In this document: positions 9,571-14,301 of the stretch, piece by piece
Position numbering within the stretch: the first letter of the stretch is position 1
Layout of the letters: the number at the start of each line of letters is the position of its first letter
Assembly (NCBI GenBank): GCA_004335635.1
Contig: QAXH01005365.1
Span: 1-14,301 of the forward strand
DNA: 14,301 nt
Direction: 5' to 3'
Source of the DNA: Chloromonas sp. AAM2
Lineage: Eukaryota; Chlorophyta; Chlorophyceae; Chlamydomonadales; Chlamydomonadaceae
Translations under genes and position numbers: made by a program
The notes under the pieces: generated by a model
What the model was told of the DNA's origin: nothing
The model's input: the letters and a program-made list of their open reading frames with translations, nothing else
The model's database searches: none

Positions 9571-12500
9571 CTGCAAAAAGGTGAAAGAACGAAAACAGCG
9601 TCACCGTACCAGCGCACTGGGAGAGTCAGAATTCAAGTGGGGAAATTGGTAAATCCGGGATGGGGATGGGAAAAGCGTCAGAATGTCTAAATGGCAACTG
9701 AAGGGATGTCTACAGATTGATAGGCTGCCCAGACTTGTGATTCGCCTCAGGCACTCCGGGTGCACCCACTGGGAAATGGGATGCTTTGTGCTGTGCCGTT
9801 TGTCGTGCAAACACCCACAAAATATTGAACCTGCTGAGCAGCCACCTACCGCCTTTGAAAACCAGCCCATGCCGGAATGTCAGGGCGGCGCCCCATGCTT
9901 TGTCCTGTAACGGTTTTCCTGACATAAACAGACATTCATATAAATACACACAGCCACACTCTATCCCATCACCAACACTGAAATTCATTCAACAAACTCA
10001 AAGATCAATGAAACTTGTGCAGCCCATACACTACATAACCGTGCACGTAGTACAGCCTCCGTACTCCTTTCTACTCCTTTTGTGTTCAGTTCCAGAACGC
10101 TTCCACCTAATACCATTAACCATCCCAGATTGCCTCGTACATTCTACATGCCACCTTACCTTGAGTTCTTTTTTCACCGTGTTTAGCTGCGCCAGCATAT
10201 CCACATTCTCTGCCTGCAGCCGGTTGACCACCAGCCTGTGTGTGGCCAGGTCCTTGTCGCGGGTGGAGTGGGAGGACTCAAGCATGCGCTGGGCGTGCAT
10301 CATCTGCATGGGTGTGTGCACATGGGCGCATGCATGCGTTGAGTGGAGGACTCGAGCATGCGCTGGGCGTGCATCATCTGCATGGGTGTGTGCACAAGTG
10401 GTGCATGGGTGTGCACAGGAGCCGTCATGCATGTGCAGTCCTGCATGTGCAGGAGGCTGAATGCTGCATCAGCAAGCCTACAGAGACACAGATATGCAGG
10501 CCATAATTGCATCAACGTCTTGCAGAGACTCAGAGCAGTGGGGCGCACTCCGAGGGCAAGGCTCCTCCCACAACCCTTGAAGGCTGGTGTTAACCCTAGG
10601 CGTTGACTTGAACCCAAACCTCGACCCGCCTGTGCCCGCACCTCCCTAACGATTATGTGACGTATCATTATGTGTTCATCATCAACCATCACATGTACTC
10701 AGCCCACCTGTGCCTGCACCTCCCTGAGCTGCACCCTCAGCTCCTGTTCTGTCAACTCATCGTCGGAGAAACTGCACCAGCAACACGATCACACACCAGG
10801 GTATGATCGGGTATGATCGGGTATGATAGGGTATGATAGGGTATGACAGCGTATGGTAGCGTATGATAGGGTATGATAGCGTATGGTAGCGTATGATCGG
10901 GCTGCTGCTGCTGACTCAAAGTCCTCATGATTAACATTCCACAATACTCTGACCACTCACCCCTCCTTGTCCCCGTGCGGCCTGCTGTCCGCCTCCATGT
11001 AGCGCCGCCACTCCAGCCTGTCCTTGCCTTGCAGGAAGTCCGCATGCAGACGGCCCATGAGGCCGGCCCACTTGTCCACCGGGACACTGTGGAGCATCCT
11101 GTGGTGTGTTGCACAGCAGAAGGCACAGTGGGAAGAATGATAATCTGGGTCAGGGTTGCTGCCAGGGTTCGCTGCTGCTATCCAAACAGAAAGAAGGTGC
11201 AGCTGTGCCATTCCTCGCCAATCACTAGCTCACCCAAAAGGACAGGTTGTTACAGACCAATAAAAAAGCAGAGATACCTTTGCAATCAGGCACAATGTAG
11301 AGGCTTGTACACAGCCACCCTTCCGACCTGAACACTACTGTGATTCCACTACTAGCCTGTTACTTGACAGTGAGCATAGTGAGCATAAGTATATTCAAAT
11401 CCTCACCTGAAGAGCTGTGTGGTGAAGTTTGACCAGTAGGCTGTCTGTTGGTTGGCCGCTGCCTTGACGGTTGCCAGCTCGTTTCTGGCGGTTTGCAGGG
11501 CCGAGCTCAGCGACTCGGTCTCAGCGGCAGTCCGCTGGCGCCGCTCAGCCTGACGAACCTGCAGGTCAAGGTGATCAAATATCACAACAAATGTAAATAA
11601 AACGACAGTTTTATTTAAAAATACACACAGTGTTTGAACACGGTGTTTAAGATTGTAAGATAATATCAATGATGATGATCATGATATGATGATACTACTA
11701 ATGATTTCAATAATACGTATTATTAAACAAACAAAGCATATCAGAGCGTCGACAACTCAGAATCCGGCCCAATTCACAACAAATGTAGACCCAGAAGATC
11801 ATCGCGCCAGCAAGGCTTTGGTTTGAAACATGCGCAAGCGGACTTGATTCGTTGTGATGTTATACATCGTACATGGCTTGGAAACTGACGCACCTGCAAC
11901 GCCTCCAGTTTGGCCACGTGCCCCTGTGCCTCTGCCCGGCCCATCTTGAGTGGCTCGATCTCGCTGGACAGCTCCGTGATGCGGGAGGTCGCCAGCTGTG
12001 TGTACAGGCGGCCCTGGGCTACCTGCAGCAGCGGAAGGATAGTGACAGGGCTTGGATCATGCACTAGGCGGAAAGGCAAACGAACAGAGGCTTGAAAGCA
12101 TTGAAAGCATTGGCTTGAAAGCATTGTAGGCTGAGTAGCCATGCAGTCACGTGCATTGAACAACAGGCAAGAACAAGCGTTCCGTTTCAGGTTGCGCGTC
12201 TGGATACTCAAAACATGCAACGCGAGTGAAGCTCCCATGAAGCGAAGAAATGAAGATGGGAAAAGAGAGAAGAAAGAGAAAGAGAAAAAGAGAGAAGAAC
12301 AGAAAAGAAAAAGAACGGCAGCGCACCTGGTGGCCAAGTTCCTTAATCTCCACATCCGTCATCCGCTGCTTGAGGTCGCGCTCTGCCCATGCTGCATGCA
12401 TGGCTGCCAGTTCCTCGGACAGGGCACTGGCCTGATCGGATAGCCGAACGTTCTCCTGCAACAGCAGCACTCGGCCACACCAATTGCACTTGATGTTTGC

Positions 12501-14195
12501 ATTTGTTTTATTTATTTATTTTTATTTAATTTTTTCCAGTATACATTTATTACTTCAGTCATCAAGCAGCACGTGTCCAACGCCACAAAGTCACGAACAC
12601 TGCAGCTCTACAGCATTGCACATTTACAGTCATGGCTCAGCTTACGGTACCAAGGTCCATTGTTATCAAACGGCATGTGTGTCGCTTTGTAGTATTGAGC
12701 GCTACCTTCATTGCACCAGTTAATCTATGAGGCGCTTCCGCACCTTTTTCAGCGTGTCGTTTTGTTTCTGCAGCTCCTCGGCAGTGGCTAGCGCTTGATT
12801 GGTAATGCCGCCTTGCATTGTGTGCTTGGCCAACAACCTGCAAGAAAACCGACAGTAACAGAAAGGTGACAGGATGTCAACAAGAGGAGAAGGGTCAAGC
12901 AAAGAGGCGACCCTGTCTGCCTGCCTGCCTGTCTGTCTTCAGAAAGAAAATCATCAGTAACTATTAGGTGACAATTAGGTGACCAGTCTTCACTCGACTA
13001 TTGCTTTTCCCCTTCCTGTTTTCCTGTTTGTTTATCAGAGTAGGTCAGAATGGTATCCAGCGTCATCTCCTGCATCATCTCTTGCATTGGCTAGCTAGCA
13101 TTTGTGCTCAATGCACGATAGGCCTCCTGTACATGTACCCTAAACCCTACTCCCCTCTCACGTCGTGTACTTGTCTTCCCGCTTTAAATAGCGGCCGGAC
13201 CTAACTAAGCCCTAACTGAACCCTAGCCCCCTCTTACGTCATGTACTTGTCTTCTCGCTCTTCAATAACGGCTTTGCTCTGCAGCTCGAGCCGGCCCATC
13301 TCCTGCTCGTTCAGTTCGCTGTCCATGCGGATCTCACTCTCCATCTGAAACACGTCACACAACGGCGAACACGTGACACAATGGCACACACGTGACAGTA
13401 GCAACACGGAGATTGAGCCAAGCAACAACCATACCTGTACCGGCGCTGCCAACAGATGTCTTCACGAAATGGCAGGGCGTTAGCTTCGTGAATTACAAAA
13501 CAAGTCTGAAGTGAACAAACCTTTTTACACAAACAGCTCAGCTCAGGACCCTAACCCTGACCCAAACCCTAACCCTGACCTAGCTCAGTCATTATGCATG
13601 ACCCTGACCCTAACCCTAACTTAACCCTAACCTTCTTCAAGTGCCCTCAACGTTAACCTAAACCCAACCACCACGAACCTTAGCATGTGCTTTTTCCAGC
13701 GTTTTGACGGCTTGTTGCTGCATGGCACCCACATGGGCCTGGAGCACTGACACCTTGTCCTGGGCCGAACGCTCCTGAGACACAGTCACACAAGCAGCCT
13801 CAAAGACGATGTTCAAATCCGAAACACCTACTGTTAAGAAATCATACAATTGCGCTACTGGCTTGTGAGGCTGATCTGACCATACACCAAAACAAAATAT
13901 AATATCAACGGATAAGTATAACATGCTTGTAAGAAGGCGAGGATATCCAGAAGATATGTCAAGTATAAGTATCACATCAAATAACGCCATAGAATATAAC
14001 TGGTAATAGTAGTATTATACTACTATTGGTATAGTTAACCTATCCGCACATATCAACCTTTAACCTATCCGTAAACCTATCCGCACCTGCACCATGTGTG
14101 TTTCCTGAAGGGAGTTGAGCTTCCGGCCAAACTTCCCCTTAAGCTTGTGCACCTCGCTCTCAGCCAGGTTGGTGCGCTCTATCTCAACAGCGATC
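6673..14195 (-). CDS. Long coiled-coil protein with Ser/Gln/Pro-rich disordered tail, 5'-partial, 13 exons
   Basis: In transcript order the exons are 14195-14087, 13774-13679, 13344-13238, 12837-12744, 12455-12327, 12022-11894, 11558-11407, 11098-10961, 10771-10708, 10303-10160, 9570-9345, 9025-8603 and 8246-6673 (TGA 6675-6673). All introns are GT-AG and every junction keeps frame, giving 1127 residues after one split codon; the start lies outside the window. Residues 1 to about 271 and 319-406 are charged heptad-type coiled coil. Residues 273-318 are a non-coil linker with two Trp. From about residue 407 the sequence is low complexity. No catalytic motif is visible. The coil style suggests a cytoskeletal, centriolar or ciliary scaffold, but no family is recognised and this is inference. 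The weakest junction is the donor AAG|GTTCGT at 13679. Confidence 0.82.
8441..8488. repeat. Three 16-bp tandem repeats in the last intron of the coiled-coil gene
   Basis: Units ggcgcatgttgYgtRN start at 8441, 8457 and 8473 with few differences. They lie in the 356-bp intron 8247-8602. No known element matches them, and the rest of the intron is unremarkable. Confidence 0.85.
9571..10159 (-). other. 589-bp intron of the coiled-coil gene
   Basis: On the minus strand it is bounded by CTCAAG|GTAAGG and tttttgcag|GATGCA. It is the longest intron of this gene in the window. No repeat array or credible coding frame is seen. Confidence 0.8.
10266..10396. repeat. Tandem duplication (75-bp period) copying an exon's acceptor and first 30-odd bases
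   Basis: Positions 10266-10322 and 10341-10396 are nearly identical, differing by one G indel and one a/g substitution. Each copy includes, on the minus strand, a pyrimidine-poor tract, the acceptor CATGCAG and the coding start reading MMHAQRMLESS. The proximal copy gives the acceptor used in the model (exon end 10303). Reading through from the distal copy's acceptor (exon would begin at 10378) meets TGA at 10302-10300. The near identity implies a recent event. The distal copy lies in the 404-bp intron 10304-10707, whose remainder holds nothing recognisable. Confidence 0.9.
10801..10900. repeat. 10-bp minisatellite, ten units
   Basis: Exactly ten head-to-tail units of gtatgRYMgS (consensus gtatgatagg) occupy 10801-10900, with variants ending cgg, agg, agc and cagc. 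The array fills more than half of the 189-bp intron 10772-10960, the shortest of the gene. A reverse-strand open frame through it (motif PYHTLPYAVIPYHT) is a repeat artefact. Confidence 0.95.
11085..11102 (-). other. Two in-frame alternative splice acceptors 12 bases apart
   Basis: On the minus strand CACCACAG|GATG (exon end 11098) and CTCCACAG|TGTC (exon end 11086) are both AG sites of the same phase. The upstream exon ends with AG at 11407. Splicing therefore yields LFRMLHSVPV or LFSVPV, a four-residue difference. The distal site is preferred because it is the first AG after the pyrimidine-rich stretch. Confidence 0.5.
12244..12318. repeat. Polypurine tract in an intron of the coiled-coil gene
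   Basis: About 75 bases on the + strand are almost all A and G (units such as agagaaagagaaaaagaga), so the transcript carries a C/U-rich run beginning shortly after the donor at 12326. It lies in the 304-bp intron 12023-12326. Such tracts can form triplex DNA, but that is only a property of the composition. Confidence 0.85.
13152..13271. repeat. Diverged tandem duplication (about 76-bp period) copying an exon end and its donor
   Basis: Positions 13152-13194 match 13228-13271 with about six differences and a 1-base indel. The second segment is the real exon end (minus strand GTACATGAC|GTAAGAG, exon limit 13238). The first carries a matching GTACACGAC|GTGAGAG, including a donor-like GT, inside the 400-bp intron 12838-13237. 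Both copies are preceded on the + strand by telomere-like ccctaa tracts (13139-13150 and 13209-13226), so the duplicated unit seems to include them. The copy has no acceptor of its own. Confidence 0.8.
13547..13633. repeat. Interstitial telomere-like repeats in an intron of the coiled-coil gene
   Basis: Two blocks of CCCTAA/CCCTGA/CCCTAAA units (about 13548-13580 and 13601-13632) are separated by 20 bases of unrelated sequence. They lie in the 334-bp intron 13345-13678. Units mix the 6-base CCCTAA and CCCTGA with 7-base forms. The array is internal to a spliced gene, not terminal. Confidence 0.9.
13775..14086 (-). other. 312-bp AT-rich intron of the coiled-coil gene with hairpin and donor-proximal repeats
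   Basis: Bounded on the minus strand by GTGCAG|GTGCGG and tgtgtctcag|GAG. It contains a perfect inverted repeat at 14005-14027 (11-base arms aatagtagtat, 1-base loop). Close to the donor there are three copies of aacctatccg (about 14037-14084), so the sequence just inside the donor (GTGCGGATAGGTT) recurs about 40 bases into the intron. It is much more AT-rich than neighbouring introns. Confidence 0.75.
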
Positions 14196-14224
14196 CTGCG
14201 AAAAGAGCAACACAAGCAGACCAA

Positions 14225-14296
<72 letters not shown>
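14225..14296. repeat. (ATT)24 trinucleotide microsatellite
   Basis: Twenty-four uninterrupted TAT/ATT units occupy 72 bases near the right edge. It is intronic, upstream of the first visible exon of the coiled-coil gene (acceptor at 14196-14197). Its length suggests high mutability and makes copy number in an assembly uncertain. Confidence 0.95.
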
Positions 14297-14301
14297 GATT
14301 A

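Larger units (their letters stand above)
10160..14195 (-). other. Coiled-coil region of the minus-strand gene
   Basis: Ten exons encode residues 1-387, dominated by Glu, Lys, Arg, Gln, Leu and Ala with heptad-like hydrophobic spacing. Examples are LSDQASALSEELAAMHAAWA (12455-12327) and LQTARNELATVKAAANQQ (11558-11407). The stretch RLQAENVDMLAQLNTVKK (10303-10160) continues into LERQRHELCLARQQ (9570-9345). The exception is 11098-10961, where VDKWAGLMGRLHADFL and LEWRRYMEADSRPHGDKEG have Trp, Pro and Gly and look like a hinge or small helical element. Around residues 104-140 the pattern KHTM..GITNQ...ELQKQNDTLKKEN faintly recalls the DUF4515 ciliary coiled-coil family (CFAP157/BBOF1). That resemblance is too weak to name the gene. 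Confidence 0.7.

Noticed and set aside
10341..10378. A genuine extra exon made from the distal duplicate copy
   Set aside because: Extension from its acceptor runs into TGA at 10302-10300 and no convincing donor follows it, so it is treated as a non-coding duplicate.
10801..10900. CRISPR-like array
   Set aside because: Units are 10 bp with no spacers and sit in a eukaryotic intron, so this is a minisatellite. The same holds for the 14-bp array at 1-97.
13547..13633. Chromosome end
   Set aside because: The telomere-like units are degenerate, short and flanked on both sides by exons of the same gene.

Overview
This is nuclear DNA from an intron-rich eukaryote, probably a green alga. The evidence is GT-AG introns of mostly 190-600 bp splitting every gene, GC-rich exons with Gln/Ser/Ala/Pro/Gly-rich low-complexity protein, plant-type telomere-like CCCTAAA/CCCTAA tracts, and a plant/cyanobacterial-type sucrose-phosphate phosphatase domain. 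The lineage is an inference; no marker gene fixes it. I see no bacterial operon, CRISPR array, rRNA or tRNA.

The window holds parts of two convergent genes. Gene 1 (+ strand, 189-4462, 5' end outside the window) has eight visible exons. They join without a frame error into 361 residues: a short beta-rich segment that may be a carbohydrate-binding module, followed by a complete S6PP-type HAD phosphatase domain with all four HAD motifs, then a stop. Gene 2 (- strand, 14195 down to 6673, 5' end outside the window) has thirteen visible exons that join in frame into 1127 residues. About 400 residues are coiled coil, interrupted by a Trp-containing non-coil segment; about 720 residues are a low-complexity, probably disordered tail rich in Ser, Gln, Pro, Gly and Ala. 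I do not recognise its family.

Region by region: 1-188 is the end of an intron with a 14-bp minisatellite. 189-4462 is gene 1, with a 1.24-kb first intron. 4463-6672 separates the two stop codons and holds no supported gene, presumably both 3' UTRs. 6673-14195 is gene 2. 14196-14301 is an intron of gene 2 with a long (ATT)n microsatellite.

The two genes show no evident functional link. The most unusual structure is in the introns: two separate ~75-bp tandem duplications that copy a splice junction of gene 2 (one an acceptor, one a donor), a ten-unit 10-bp minisatellite in the shortest intron, and interstitial telomere-like repeats in introns of both genes. I found no convincing evidence of an undescribed multi-gene system.
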